Virus record (IMG/VR): IMGVR_UViG_3300022745_000125
Location: 1 to 29,203 of that record
Direction: 5' to 3' (one strand)
Source: a virus
Length of the DNA stretch: 29,203 nucleotides
Shown: positions 11,378-19,044 of the stretch, one piece after another
How positions within the stretch are numbered: position 1 is the stretch's first letter
How the letters are laid out: each line of letters opens with the position of its first letter
Translations under genes and position numbers: made by a program
Notes under the pieces: model-generated
What the model was told of the DNA's origin: nothing
Database searches by the model: none
The model's input: the letters and a program-made list of their open reading frames with translations, nothing else

Positions 11378-11598
11378 CGGCAGAGGAACGAAACAGGTGC
11401 TTCCCGATCCCCTGCGACGCCCCTACCCACGAGGAGCACATGGCTGGCGTAGGCATGGCCGTGGCCTACCGCGTCCTCGCGGAGAAGCTTGAGCAGGACG
11501 CCGAGGACAACGCGGCAAGGACGCTGGCCATGCGGCTGCTCCGGGAGTCACATGCCGCGGCTCAAGCCGCTATCCTTGGACGGAGCCCGGGCAGGTAG
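11374..11598 (+). CDS. Small helical hypothetical protein upstream of terminase
   Basis: The 74-residue protein starts at ATG 11374 in an ATGA overlap. It begins MTAEERNRCFPIPCDAPTHEEHMAGVGMAVAYRVLAEKLEQDAEDNAARTLAMRLLRESHAAAQAAILG. It is mostly alpha-helical with two N-terminal cysteines. No family is recognised, and a small-terminase role is conceivable only from position. Its last codons contain the -35-like TTGGAC of the promoter candidate for the next gene. Confidence 0.68.
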   Translation: MTAEERNRCFPIPCDAPTHEEHMAGVGMAVAYRVLAEKLEQDAEDNAARTLAMRLLRESHAAAQAAILGRSPGR

Positions 11599-11604
11599 TA
11601 GGCT
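11576..11604 (+). promoter_or_regulatory. Promoter candidate for the virion operon, leaderless layout
   Basis: TTGGAC (11576-11581) and TAGGCT (11599-11604) are spaced 17 bp, with GTG 11611 six bases beyond the -10 box. Transcription would therefore begin at or next to the start codon. No Shine-Dalgarno sequence precedes GTG 11611, which agrees with a leaderless mRNA. A TAGCCT box stands at 6710-6715, seven bases before ATG 6723, in the same arrangement. Confidence 0.4.
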
Positions 11605-11610
11605 GACGCG

Positions 11611-13182
11611 GTGAGCCTGACCGAATCCATCAGGGAGCGCCGGGAGGCAGCCGTGGCCCGGCGTGCCCCGGAGTCCGTGGACGAGGACAGGGAACTCCTG
11701 CTCCAGATCGAGGCGCTGGAGTCCGAGCGCACCCGCCGCCGGACGCAGGAGCGCATCCGCTACCACACGCCCCACGACAAGCAGCAGACGTTCTACGCCG
11801 CGGGCGCGGAGTATCGCATCCGCCTCATCCTTGGCGGGAACAGGTCCGGCAAGAGCGAGTGCGGCATGGCCGAGTGCGTGGCGCACGCCATCGGCTACCG
11901 CCCATGGCTGGACGAGTCCGACCCCGACTACCGCGTGATCCACAAGCTGACGGGCAAGCCTCTGGAAGTGCCGAACCGAGGACTCATCGTCTGCGAGTCT
12001 TTCGACGAGCAGGGCAAGAAGGTCATCATCCCGAAGCTGCTAGGCAACCCAGGGCAGAAGGAAGGCGGCCTGATTCCGACGACCTTGGTGAAGGGCGTCA
12101 AGCGCAACCAGACTGGCGTCATCACCGAGATCTACCTGACCAACGGCTCGACCATCTTCCTCAAGAGCTACGCCCAGCCGGTGAAGCTGTTCGAGTCGGA
12201 GAACTACGACTGGTACTCGCTCGACGAGCCGCCGCCCCGGGAGCACTACATCGCCATCGAGCGTGGTGCCACGGACTCCGGCGCTCCCATTTGGATGCAA
12301 CTTACGCCGCTGTCGCAGGCATGGATCCACGACGAGCTATGCTCGCGCGACGACGTGTTCAAGATCCACTTCGACATCACCGACAACATCGGGTACGGCC
12401 TGACTGCCGAGGCTGTCGCGGAGTTCGAGAAGTCACTGACCGAGGACGAGAAGGAGATGCGCCTGCATGGCAGGTTCTTCCACCTGCAAGGGCTCGTCTA
12501 CAAGGAGTTCGGGGACATCCACCTCGTGCCGAGGCCGACCACTCCGTGGCCGAGGAACGACAGGTGGCAATACTGGATGCACGTCGATCCCCACGTCAGG
12601 AAGCGCCACAAGGCCGTGTGGATCGCCATTCGCCCGGACAACGTGTACTTCGTGATCGGCGCACTCCAGACGCCGCCTGAGACGAATCTCATCAGCCACT
12701 TCGCTGACCAGATTCACGCCTACGAACAGGACTTCCTCAAGCTTCGGCAGGACGACATCGAACGCCTCATCGACCCTCTGGCCGTGCCTCCTTCTGTCGT
12801 TGGCACCGGCGCGTCGATCATCGACGAGTTCGGTGCAAGCGGACTCTACTTCCGCACTGGCAGCAAGGACCGTGCGACAGCGATCCAGCACATGCACAAG
12901 CTGCTGCATTGCCGACCGGCCGAGGGCTACTATCCGCAACTCTATGTCTTGAACGACCTGCACGAAATCCGGTTCGAGTTCTCGCACTACTCCTTCGAAG
13001 AGTGGCGCGGCAAGGACGTGGCGGAGCGCCGCGACCCGAACCCGGACCCGCGCAAGAAGTTCGACGACTACATCGAGGGCATCCACCGCATCGTGCTCGC
13101 AACGTACATCCCCGACGAAGGCGAGAACGACCAACACGAATGGGCTGCGCCCAAGCGCGCACGCTACTCGACGGGGTACTGA
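11611..13182 (+). CDS. terL: Terminase large subunit (DNA packaging ATPase/nuclease)
   Basis: The 523-residue protein starts at GTG 11611. Walker A is GGNRSGKSE (75-83), Walker B with catalytic Glu is WYSLDE (201-206), and the coupling motif is LTPL (231-234). The C-terminal RNase H-like nuclease shows Asp at 326 (WMHVDPH), Asp at 388 (LIDPLA) and Asp at 485-486 (KFDDYIEGI). Length and order are normal for a large terminase. It cuts concatemeric DNA and drives it through the portal encoded next. The N-terminal 45 residues are a charged helix likely to contact the small subunit. Start choice rests on the promoter spacing and on the absence of a better upstream codon. Confidence 0.95.
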   Translation: MSLTESIRERREAAVARRAPESVDEDRELLLQIEALESERTRRRTQERIRYHTPHDKQQTFYAAGAEYRIRLILGGNRSGKSECGMAECVAHAIGYRPWLDESDPDYRVIHKLTGKPLEVPNRGLIVCESFDEQGKKVIIPKLLGNPGQKEGGLIPTTLVKGVKRNQTGVITEIYLTNGSTIFLKSYAQPVKLFESENYDWYSLDEPPPREHYIAIERGATDSGAPIWMQLTPLSQAWIHDELCSRDDVFKIHFDITDNIGYGLTAEAVAEFEKSLTEDEKEMRLHGRFFHLQGLVYKEFGDIHLVPRPTTPWPRNDRWQYWMHVDPHVRKRHKAVWIAIRPDNVYFVIGALQTPPETNLISHFADQIHAYEQDFLKLRQDDIERLIDPLAVPPSVVGTGASIIDEFGASGLYFRTGSKDRATAIQHMHKLLHCRPAEGYYPQLYVLNDLHEIRFEFSHYSFEEWRGKDVAERRDPNPDPRKKFDDYIEGIHRIVLATYIPDEGENDQHEWAAPKRARYSTGY

Positions 13183-13183
13183 C

Positions 13184-15265
13184 ATGACGAAGTTCGACAA
13201 CTTGACGGACAGGTTCGAGGCCAAGGATGCCGACGACCTTGTCCGGCGCATCATCGACGAAACCAAGAACGACCTGGAGGACCGCCAAGGCTGGGACGAC
13301 AAGACCGAGGTGTGGACGAAACTGTGGGCCTGCCAGCCGCCTGACGGCGACCCCGCCTTCGAGGGCGGCAGCAACGTGGTGGTGCCGCTGGTGGCATCGG
13401 CGTGTGAGCAGTTCCACGGCAGGGCATTCTCGTCATGCTTCGACCAGCCGAGCCCCGAGCAGGTTCGGTGTACCCCAGTGAGCCCCGGCGACGTGAAGCG
13501 GGCTCTGGCACGCGAGAGGGTGCTCAACTGGCAACTCGTCGTGCAGATCCCGGAGTACGAGTCCGAGCAGGACCGCATGATGGGCTTCCTGCCGAAGGAC
13601 GGCGTGGCGTGGAAGAAGTGGTGGTGGAACGACGACGACCGCCCGGAGTGCATGTACGTCCCGGGGTCCGAGGTGATCGTTCCCTACGGCACGCGGCCCT
13701 TCAAGGCCGACGAAGGACGCATCACGCACCGCTACCAAGTGGCGGCCTCCGTGATCGAGGACCGCATCCGCGACGGCGTCTACACGCTGGTCGATGCCGA
13801 CCTTGAGCAGGAAGTCGAGGACGCCGACGTGGTCGGTGGCAAGAACGAGTCGGTGCTGGGGTCGTCTGGCATCACGGCCAGCGACCCGTCGCTGATGTCG
13901 CCTGCGAAGGCAGCCAGCGACAGCATCGAAGGATTCGAGCCGGTGAGTTCCGGGACGGTGATGCACTGGCTCTACGAGCGCCACGAGGACGTGATCCTGC
14001 CGGGCGACAACGAGCCGACGCCGGTGCGCGTGCTGGTGGACGCCACGGACGAGCGGATGCTCGGCGTCTGGTCGCGTGTCATCAAGGGCGTCACGATCAA
14101 CCAGTTCGTGGACTACCACTTCATCTACTCGCCCTACGGCTTCTACAGCTACGGTTTCGGGCATTTCCTCGGCCCGCTGAACGAGATCGCCAACACGGTG
14201 TTCAACCAGTACATCGACGCTGGCAAGATCAGCAACCAGCCGTTCCTGTTCTACACGCCGGGGGCAGGGCTGCGTGGCAAGACCATCGACCTCGTGCCCG
14301 GCAAGGGCGTGCAGGTCCGCGACATCAATCAGGTCAAGATCGAGAAGATGGCCGGGCTCGACGGGACGCTGGCCCAGCTCCTCACGTTCATCGACCGCTA
14401 CGGCAGCGACATCAGCGACAACACCGACGAAGCGCGTGGCCGCGTGCAGAAGGGCGTGCGCGAGCCTACCGTCAGGGGCCAGAACGCACGGCTGGAGCAG
14501 ACGCTACTCGGCTTCGGGGTGAAGATCCGCAGACTCATCGGCTCCATGCGCCGGGAGTTCGAACTGCTCGACATCCTCGACTCGGTGTTCCTCGACCCGA
14601 ACATCGAGCACCACGTCGTCGGTGACTCGGACCAGCCCATCTTCAACAAGGTGGACCGCAAGACGCTGGACGCCGAGGTCCACATCGTTCCTACCGCCAG
14701 CCCGGCGTTCACCAGCCGGGCGCAGATGCGGCAGGAGGCGCTGGAACTGATCGACGCGCTGGTCAAGATCCCAACGGCCATGGCCCCCCGTGCCGACGGC
14801 AGCGTCCGCATGACGGCGCTGGCCGACGAACTGGTGCGCCGCCTGCTCAAGACGTACTCGTTCGGTGAGCTGGCGAACTACGTCCCGGAGCAGAACGTGC
14901 CGCCGATGGACCCGGGGGTCGAGAACGAGGAGTGGATCGACGGCGAGGTGGGAGACGTGAATGACCTCGACGACCACGCCAAGCACATCGTCAGCCACCG
15001 GACGTTCCTCATGGTCCGGGGCAAGGACTTGGACGCCGAGACGCACGCCAAGGCGAACCACCACATCGCTGTCCACTTCATCAAGGAGCGTGCCCACCTG
15101 AATGCTCCCCCGGAGCCGGTGCCGTTCGACCAGAGCGTGCAGACCATCGGACAGCCGCCTGGTGCTCCGCCTCCGGCCGGAGGCCAAGGTGCACCGGCGC
15201 AGCCTCCGGCACCGGCGGCACCGCAGACTGACTTCGCAGGACAACCGCCGATGGGGGCAGCATGA
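13184..15265 (+). CDS. Portal protein, P22-type
   Basis: The 693-residue protein starts at ATG 13184, one base after the terminase stop. Typical portal features are LVRRIIDETKNDLEDRQGWDDKTEVWTKLWACQPP and SNVVVPLVASACEQFHGRA near the N-terminus, the wing core (VDATDERMLGVWSRVIKGVTINQFVDYHFIYSPYGFYSYGFGHFLGPLNEIANTVFNQYID), and the stem/crown helices after DNTDEARGRVQKGVREPTVRGQNARLEQ. The last 40 residues are Pro/Ala/Gly-rich and probably disordered. At this length and with this core it resembles the large portals of P22-like podoviruses, which form the dodecameric packaging and ejection channel. It overlaps the next start by 4 bp. Confidence 0.92.
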   Translation: MTKFDNLTDRFEAKDADDLVRRIIDETKNDLEDRQGWDDKTEVWTKLWACQPPDGDPAFEGGSNVVVPLVASACEQFHGRAFSSCFDQPSPEQVRCTPVSPGDVKRALARERVLNWQLVVQIPEYESEQDRMMGFLPKDGVAWKKWWWNDDDRPECMYVPGSEVIVPYGTRPFKADEGRITHRYQVAASVIEDRIRDGVYTLVDADLEQEVEDADVVGGKNESVLGSSGITASDPSLMSPAKAASDSIEGFEPVSSGTVMHWLYERHEDVILPGDNEPTPVRVLVDATDERMLGVWSRVIKGVTINQFVDYHFIYSPYGFYSYGFGHFLGPLNEIANTVFNQYIDAGKISNQPFLFYTPGAGLRGKTIDLVPGKGVQVRDINQVKIEKMAGLDGTLAQLLTFIDRYGSDISDNTDEARGRVQKGVREPTVRGQNARLEQTLLGFGVKIRRLIGSMRREFELLDILDSVFLDPNIEHHVVGDSDQPIFNKVDRKTLDAEVHIVPTASPAFTSRAQMRQEALELIDALVKIPTAMAPRADGSVRMTALADELVRRLLKTYSFGELANYVPEQNVPPMDPGVENEEWIDGEVGDVNDLDDHAKHIVSHRTFLMVRGKDLDAETHAKANHHIAVHFIKERAHLNAPPEPVPFDQSVQTIGQPPGAPPPAGGQGAPAQPPAPAAPQTDFAGQPPMGAA

Positions 15266-15618
15266 CCGACTGGAAGGACAAGGTGATCGCGTGGATGGGC
15301 GACCCGGTGACGGTGGCCTACATGACGATCTTGCAGGCCGAGGCCCGTGGCGCTCGCGAGAACGCAATGCGGGCTGTGGAGGCCGGAGACATCCGTGAGG
15401 CGGCGAGCAACACGGGGGCCGTGAAGGCGCTGCGCTGGGCGCTGACGGAACTGATCGAAGACGCGCTGACCAGCGAGAAGGCAATCAAGGAGGCATCGAA
15501 ACGTGCAAGTCGTGAAGAGAACCCCGAGGACGTTCATCCCGCTCGGCTCGCGGATGCTCTGTCGGAAGATGACGGAGACGGAGAGATCGACGCTGATCCA
15601 CACGGTGGAGAAGGCTGA
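15262..15618 (+). CDS. Hypothetical protein between portal and GroES-like gene
   Basis: The 118-residue frame starts at ATG 15262 (ATGA). Residues 1-78 (MTDWKDKVIAWMGDPVTVAYMTILQAEARGARENAMRAVEAGDIREAASNTGAVKALRWALTELIEDAL) form a helical bundle of the type often found after phage portals. The last 38 residues (SREENPEDVHPARLADALSEDDGDGEIDADPHGGEG) lie over the next gene in another frame and may be partly a by-product of it. Function unknown; a head-assembly accessory role fits the position. Confidence 0.7.
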   Translation: MTDWKDKVIAWMGDPVTVAYMTILQAEARGARENAMRAVEAGDIREAASNTGAVKALRWALTELIEDALTSEKAIKEASKRASREENPEDVHPARLADALSEDDGDGEIDADPHGGEG

Positions 15619-15838
15619 GAACAAGGCGCTGTTCTTCGAGATCCTGTCGGTCGGTGCCGACGTGGAGCATGACCACCCGGAGCTACAGCCCGGGCGGTTT
15701 TTCTACACGGGGCGCTACGCAGAGGGGTGGCTCAACTTCCCGGGCCATCCCGACTGGTACTTCATCAACGCGGAAGATGCCGTCGGGCTGGCCGAGTTCG
15801 ACGAGGAGATCGGAGAGATCGAGGAGGCCACCAAGTGA
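15503..15838 (+). CDS. GroES-like co-chaperonin
   Basis: GTG 15503 is preceded by a full AAGGAGG (15487-15493) at nine-base spacing, which decides the start even though it overlaps the previous gene by 116 bp. The 111-residue product follows the Cpn10 beta-barrel: PRTFIPLGSRMLCRKMTETE (PLGDRVLVK-like), then FFEILSVGADVEHDHPELQPGRFFYTGRYA (V.AVG....LKVGDRVLFGKYAG-like), then WYFINAEDAVGLAEFD (YLILREEDILAVIE-like). The segment where GroES carries its mobile loop (about 26-40, ERSTLIHTVEKAENK) is present without the usual GG-I/L-I. Phage co-chaperonins such as T4 gp31 adapt host GroEL to fold the capsid protein, and this position between portal and scaffold suits that. It overlaps the next start (GTGA). 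Confidence 0.72.
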   Translation: MQVVKRTPRTFIPLGSRMLCRKMTETERSTLIHTVEKAENKALFFEILSVGADVEHDHPELQPGRFFYTGRYAEGWLNFPGHPDWYFINAEDAVGLAEFDEEIGEIEEATK

Positions 15839-16635
15839 AGGGCAGGAACGACAAGGACGACGACAAGGCGAAGGACGCCATCCCCGACACGTTCGAGCAG
15901 CCGGAGGAGCCCGAGGCCCCGGAGCAGGACGACGAGGAGCCGGAACAGGACGAGCCGGAGGAAGAGGCCGAGGAGCCCGACGAGGACGATGACGCCGACG
16001 AAGGCGACGAGCCCGTCACCAAGGCCATGTCCCCTGAGGCCCTGCGTGCCATCAGGAAGGCGCGTCTGGCGCGCAGCGAGGCCCGCAGGGAGCTTCGGCG
16101 CGTGGCAGACGAGGCGCAGTCGCTCCGCGAGGAGCTGGAGTCCCTGAGGGCCGCGCAGAACGATCCCGAGCCGGATCCGACCGAGGATCCCACGGCGTAC
16201 AAGGCGTGGGCCAAGCGGGACGCGGAGCGCAGGACGCGCGTGCGCGCGGCCCCGGCGCAGCAGTCGCAGAACCCGGAGCAGGCCCGGGTGGGAGCGATGG
16301 CCGACGCCATGCGCCGGGAGCACCCGGACTACGACTTCTACGTCAACGACGCGGTGCGCCACAAGATCCACACAGACCCCAAGATCTGGAAGAAGGTCTA
16401 CAGCGCGGCCAACCCGGCGCGTGCGGCCTACGAGTTCGGCAAGCAGGTGATGGACGGCGATGACGAGGCCGACAGCGCCCCGCCGCCGAGGAAGTCCGGG
16501 GCGACGCGGGACGGCGGGTTCGCGCCGGGACGCAAGGCAGCGCAGGGTGGCGGCAGGCCGAGCCGTGAGGCGGAGATCGCGGCGCGCATCTTCGGCATCC
16601 CGGCGAGCGAGATCCAGTCGGGGATCAGGAGGTAA
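15835..16635 (+). CDS. Scaffolding protein
   Basis: The 266-residue protein starts at GTG 15835 in a GTGA overlap. Residues 10-60 are extremely acidic (Glu/Asp/Pro). Residues 65-110 form a coiled coil (SPEALRAIRKARLARSEARRELRRVADEAQSLREELESLRAAQ), followed by a TEDPTAYKAWAKRDAERR segment, MADAMRREHPDYDFYVNDAVRHKIHTDPKIWKKVYSAANPARAAYEFGKQV, and a basic Gly/Arg-rich tail ending EIAARIFGIPASEIQSGIRR. Acidic start, central coil and basic C-terminus are what scaffolds of portal-nucleated procapsids look like, and it lies between portal and capsid genes. It would be released or degraded on maturation; no separate protease gene is seen beside it. Confidence 0.82.
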   Translation: MKGRNDKDDDKAKDAIPDTFEQPEEPEAPEQDDEEPEQDEPEEEAEEPDEDDDADEGDEPVTKAMSPEALRAIRKARLARSEARRELRRVADEAQSLREELESLRAAQNDPEPDPTEDPTAYKAWAKRDAERRTRVRAAPAQQSQNPEQARVGAMADAMRREHPDYDFYVNDAVRHKIHTDPKIWKKVYSAANPARAAYEFGKQVMDGDDEADSAPPPRKSGATRDGGFAPGRKAAQGGGRPSREAEIAARIFGIPASEIQSGIRR

Positions 16636-16641
16636 CGGGAC

Positions 16642-17214
16642 ATGGCAACGAAGGAAGTAGCGACGGGCATCACCGCGGACCAGTTCGGGGAAGGCCCCCA
16701 CTCCAACCTCGCGGATCAGGTTCGCCGGGAGCGCGAGAAGGCGAGGAAGGCCCGCATCGCCGCGGAGAAGGCGAAGGTCCGCTCCACGAACCCCCACCAC
16801 CAGTCCCACATCCTCCAGAAGCGCCTGGTGCTCGGGGTGGACCCGGAGGTGGTCAAGAAGTTCCACGGCCGGGGACTGGAGTTGGCGTGGATCCGCAAGG
16901 AGGAGTGGCACGACGAGTACGCCGAGATGGGCTGCAAGGCGGCGACGTGGGGCGACATCGGCAAGGACTCCCTGTCCGGCGGCGGCCCGGAGGACGCCCG
17001 GCCTGCCGGCGGCACGGTGACGCGCCGGAGCATGATGCTCATTATCCGCCCCCTGCGCTGGAAGGAGGAGCGGGCCGAGGCCGAGAAGATCAGGACGCGG
17101 CAACTGGCCGACCAGGATCCCTTCGACGAGGAGTTCCCGCAGCGCCCCGGCGAGTTCGGCAAGGGCTCACGGCGCAGGCCCAGCGATCCGCTCGATTACG
17201 ACGACGGCGAGTGA
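16642..17214 (+). CDS. Hypothetical head-region protein
   Basis: The 190-residue protein starts at ATG 16642, with AGGAGG spanning the upstream stop region. It has a charged helix at 25-48 (VRREREKARKARIAAEKAKVR), a central HILQKRLVLGVDPEVVKKFHGRGLELAWIRKEEW...MGCKAATWGDIGKD segment, and a polar tail rich in Arg, Pro and Asp. I do not recognise a family. The location between scaffold and capsid genes suggests a virion or assembly protein. It overlaps the next GTG by 4 bp. Confidence 0.72.
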   Translation: MATKEVATGITADQFGEGPHSNLADQVRREREKARKARIAAEKAKVRSTNPHHQSHILQKRLVLGVDPEVVKKFHGRGLELAWIRKEEWHDEYAEMGCKAATWGDIGKDSLSGGGPEDARPAGGTVTRRSMMLIIRPLRWKEERAEAEKIRTRQLADQDPFDEEFPQRPGEFGKGSRRRPSDPLDYDDGE

Positions 17215-17309
17215 CGCCGAAGGAGGTGAGGACTCTGGCGACCAAGAAGAAGGCGAAGCCCATGAAGGGCATGAAGGGCGGCAAGGGCGGCGGCAAGAAG
17301 CCCTGCTGA
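17211..17309 (+). CDS. Tiny Lys/Gly-rich basic protein ending in Cys
   Basis: GTG 17211 in a GTGA overlap gives 32 residues: MTPKEVRTLATKKKAKPMKG, then MKGGKGGGKKPC. A strong AAGGAGGTGA lies within the first codons (17219-17228) and points to an internal non-ATG start, CTG 17235, which would give a 24-residue peptide opening MATKKKAKPMKG. It is among the most basic products in the window and has a single terminal Cys. It lies just before the terminator. Similar Lys/Gly-rich peptides occur near capsid genes in some phages; a DNA- or capsid-binding minor peptide is a guess. Confidence 0.5.
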   Translation: MTPKEVRTLATKKKAKPMKGMKGGKGGGKKPC

Positions 17310-17328
17310 CCAGCAAGCCCAGAAGCGT

Positions 17329-17355
17329 AGAGGCCCCGGCGACCCCGGGGCCTCT
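17329..17355 (+). terminator. Intrinsic-type terminator before the capsid genes
   Basis: AGAGGCCCCGG (17329-17339) and CCGGGGCCTCT (17345-17355) make a perfect 11-bp stem with a 5-base loop, followed by TTGCGTTTC with only short T runs. It lies 20 bp after the tiny basic gene. It probably sets a boundary, complete or partial, between the packaging genes and the abundantly made capsid proteins. Confidence 0.7.
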
Positions 17356-17384
17356 TGCGTTTCGGGTGCAGGAAGCGCTACAAG
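17355..17384 (+). promoter_or_regulatory. Weak promoter candidate for the capsid genes
   Basis: TTGCGT (17355-17360) and TACAAG (17379-17384) are spaced 18 bp, directly downstream of the terminator and about 110 bp before the gene at 17496. The match is weak. The support is mainly positional, since a terminator followed by a 140-bp gap implies new transcription here. Confidence 0.3.
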
Positions 17385-17495
17385 ATCACATCCGCCGTGG
17401 ATACGGCGAGTGTTCCGACAGCCCGGTTGGCTGCTCCAGAAGCAGAATGAACCCAAGGCTGCGCTCCCAGAGGGAGTGCAAGGAGACTCGCCAGT

Positions 17496-18032
17496 ATGGC
17501 AAACCGCGACAATTCGCTGGGATTCCAGCTCTACCAGACCGCGCAGGGGCGTGAAGCCCGAACGGAACTGCTGCGCGTCAAGGCTTCCACGACCATCTAC
17601 CCCGGCCAGCCGCTCAAGCTGGTGGCCGCTGGCGTCTCGGGCGGGACCGTTCCCGTCGTCGAGCCGATCACGGCTGCCGGTGACGTGGTCTACGCCATCG
17701 CGATGGGCTACGCCGTGGCCGGTGCCTCGGACGTGGTGACCGTCCTCGCCTGCACCGACTTCCGCGACCACCTGTGGCGGACGCAGACCGACGGGGCCAT
17801 CGCCGGGACGGACATGGGCAAGATGGGCGCGATGACGGCGACTGCCGCCGACACCACGCTCAAGCAGGCCCGCAACTTCATCACCTACTCGACCCTCGCC
17901 GCCGCGCCCGGGGACATCTCGGACGGCACGCTCTGGGAGATCAAGGGACTGGTCCCGGAGGCGGGGAACGCGCTCGGGGCCTACGCGGACATCATCGTCC
18001 GCTACAGCTACACCCCGCAGCCCACGGCGTAA
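17496..18032 (+). CDS. Putative head decoration or minor capsid protein
   Basis: The 178-residue protein starts at ATG 17496 after AAGGAG. It is mostly beta (RVKASTTIYPGQPLKLVAAGVSGGTVPVVEPITAAGDVVYAIAMGYAVAGASDVVTVLACTDF) with an Ala/Thr-rich middle and IIVRYSYTPQP at the end. The first half has the shape of small beta-barrel head proteins encoded immediately before major capsid genes (decoration or stabilisation proteins). The gene is separated from the capsid gene by 13 bp containing GGAGG. The assignment rests on position and fold impression. Confidence 0.6.
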   Translation: MANRDNSLGFQLYQTAQGREARTELLRVKASTTIYPGQPLKLVAAGVSGGTVPVVEPITAAGDVVYAIAMGYAVAGASDVVTVLACTDFRDHLWRTQTDGAIAGTDMGKMGAMTATAADTTLKQARNFITYSTLAAAPGDISDGTLWEIKGLVPEAGNALGAYADIIVRYSYTPQPTA

Positions 18033-18045
18033 GGAGGACTGAGCC

Positions 18046-18942
18046 ATGACGATGAACAGACAGACCATGGCGGCGGCCCTCGAAGTGGGCCTCCGCCGAA
18101 CCCTGCTCCAGACCGTGAAGGCGATCCTGGAGTCGTGGAAGATGGGCTTCCAGTCGGACGAGATCAACCGTGCCAGCATCTCCGATGTCGGGTTCACCGA
18201 CTTCGGCCCGATGCAGGAGGGCACGGAACTCGGCGGCTACACCTACGACGACGCGCTCCAGGGGTTCCGCACGACCTACACCCCGAACAAGTACCAGAAG
18301 GCTTTCCGCATCAGCGAGGAGCTTCTGGACGACGACCGGAACAACCTCATGCGCCGCTACCCGCAGGCCATGGGGCGCTCCATCGTCCACACCCTCAACG
18401 CCACGCACTGGAACGTCTACAACAACGCCTTCGACTCGAACTACCCCGGTGGTGACGGCAAGGCGCTGTTCGCGACGGACCATCCGCTGGTCGGCGGGGG
18501 CACGCAGGCGAACAAACTGTCGGTGGCGGCGAACCTGTCGCCGGAGGCCATCGAGGACGCCATCACGGCGCTCCTGACCACGGTGGACGACCGCGGCAAG
18601 TTCGTGTCGCTGACCCCGGACAAGCTCTTCGTCCCGGCGCAGCTCTGGGCCACCGCCCGGCGCATCGACGAGACGAAGCAGGAAGTCGGCACCGCGAACA
18701 ACACGGTGAACGTGATCTCGGGGATGTTCCCGGGTGGCATCCACCCGATCCCCTACCTCACGTCCACCAAGGCGTGGTTCATCCAGTGCGACTACCACGA
18801 GCTGTGGCACATCTGGCGCAAGCGGATCGTGTTCGGCTTCGAGGACGACTTCGACACGGATGCGTACAAGTACAAGGCCCGCGGTCGCTGGACCCAGGGC
18901 TTCACCTCGCCGTGGGGCATGTTCGCCTCCGAAGGCGTCTGA
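18046..18942 (+). CDS. Major capsid protein, Mu gpT-like (HK97 fold)
   Basis: The 298-residue protein starts at ATG 18046 after GGAGG. Its landmarks are GLRRTLLQTVKAILESWKMGF, FGPMQEGTELGGYTYDDALQGFRTTYTPNKYQKAFRISEELLDDD (E-loop region), GKALFATDHPLVGGGTQANKLS, LSPEAIEDAITALLTTVDDRGKFVSLTPDKLFVPAQLWATARRI, and IPYLTSTKAWFI. The GKALF..DHPL...G...N.L, then D..G....L.P..L.VP, series is that of the Mu gpT-like major head subunits. It is shorter than P22 gp5 and differs from it, so head and tail modules have different affinities. It forms the icosahedral shell, probably with the help of the scaffold. Confidence 0.9.
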   Translation: MTMNRQTMAAALEVGLRRTLLQTVKAILESWKMGFQSDEINRASISDVGFTDFGPMQEGTELGGYTYDDALQGFRTTYTPNKYQKAFRISEELLDDDRNNLMRRYPQAMGRSIVHTLNATHWNVYNNAFDSNYPGGDGKALFATDHPLVGGGTQANKLSVAANLSPEAIEDAITALLTTVDDRGKFVSLTPDKLFVPAQLWATARRIDETKQEVGTANNTVNVISGMFPGGIHPIPYLTSTKAWFIQCDYHELWHIWRKRIVFGFEDDFDTDAYKYKARGRWTQGFTSPWGMFASEGV

Positions 18943-18956
18943 CGGCACAACCAGTG

Positions 18957-19010
18957 GGGGTCGGGGCTTCGGCCCCGGCCCCTGCGCAACCCGGTCGTCG
19001 CAAGGCGACG
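18957..19010 (+). terminator. Two hairpins after the capsid gene
   Basis: GGGGTCGGGGC (18957-18967), loop TTCG, then GCCCCGGCCCC (18972-18982) is an 11-bp stem with one G-U pair and a very stable tetraloop. CGTCGC-AAG-GCGACG (18996-19010) follows. With no T tract they likely give partial termination or protect the capsid mRNA, so that capsid protein is made in excess over the tail proteins downstream. Confidence 0.6.
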
Positions 19011-19044
19011 ATGGCATGACCATCGACCGGAAGGAGACAAGACC

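Noticed and set aside
11859-12680. Plus-strand 273-codon frame inside the terminase gene
   Set aside because: Arg/Ala/Pro-rich shadow frame; the terminase frame carries all conserved motifs.
15715-17103. Minus-strand open frame of 462 codons opposite the scaffold region
   Set aside because: Leu/Arg-rich composition is explained by the complement of Glu/Asp/Lys-rich scaffold codons; no domain is visible.
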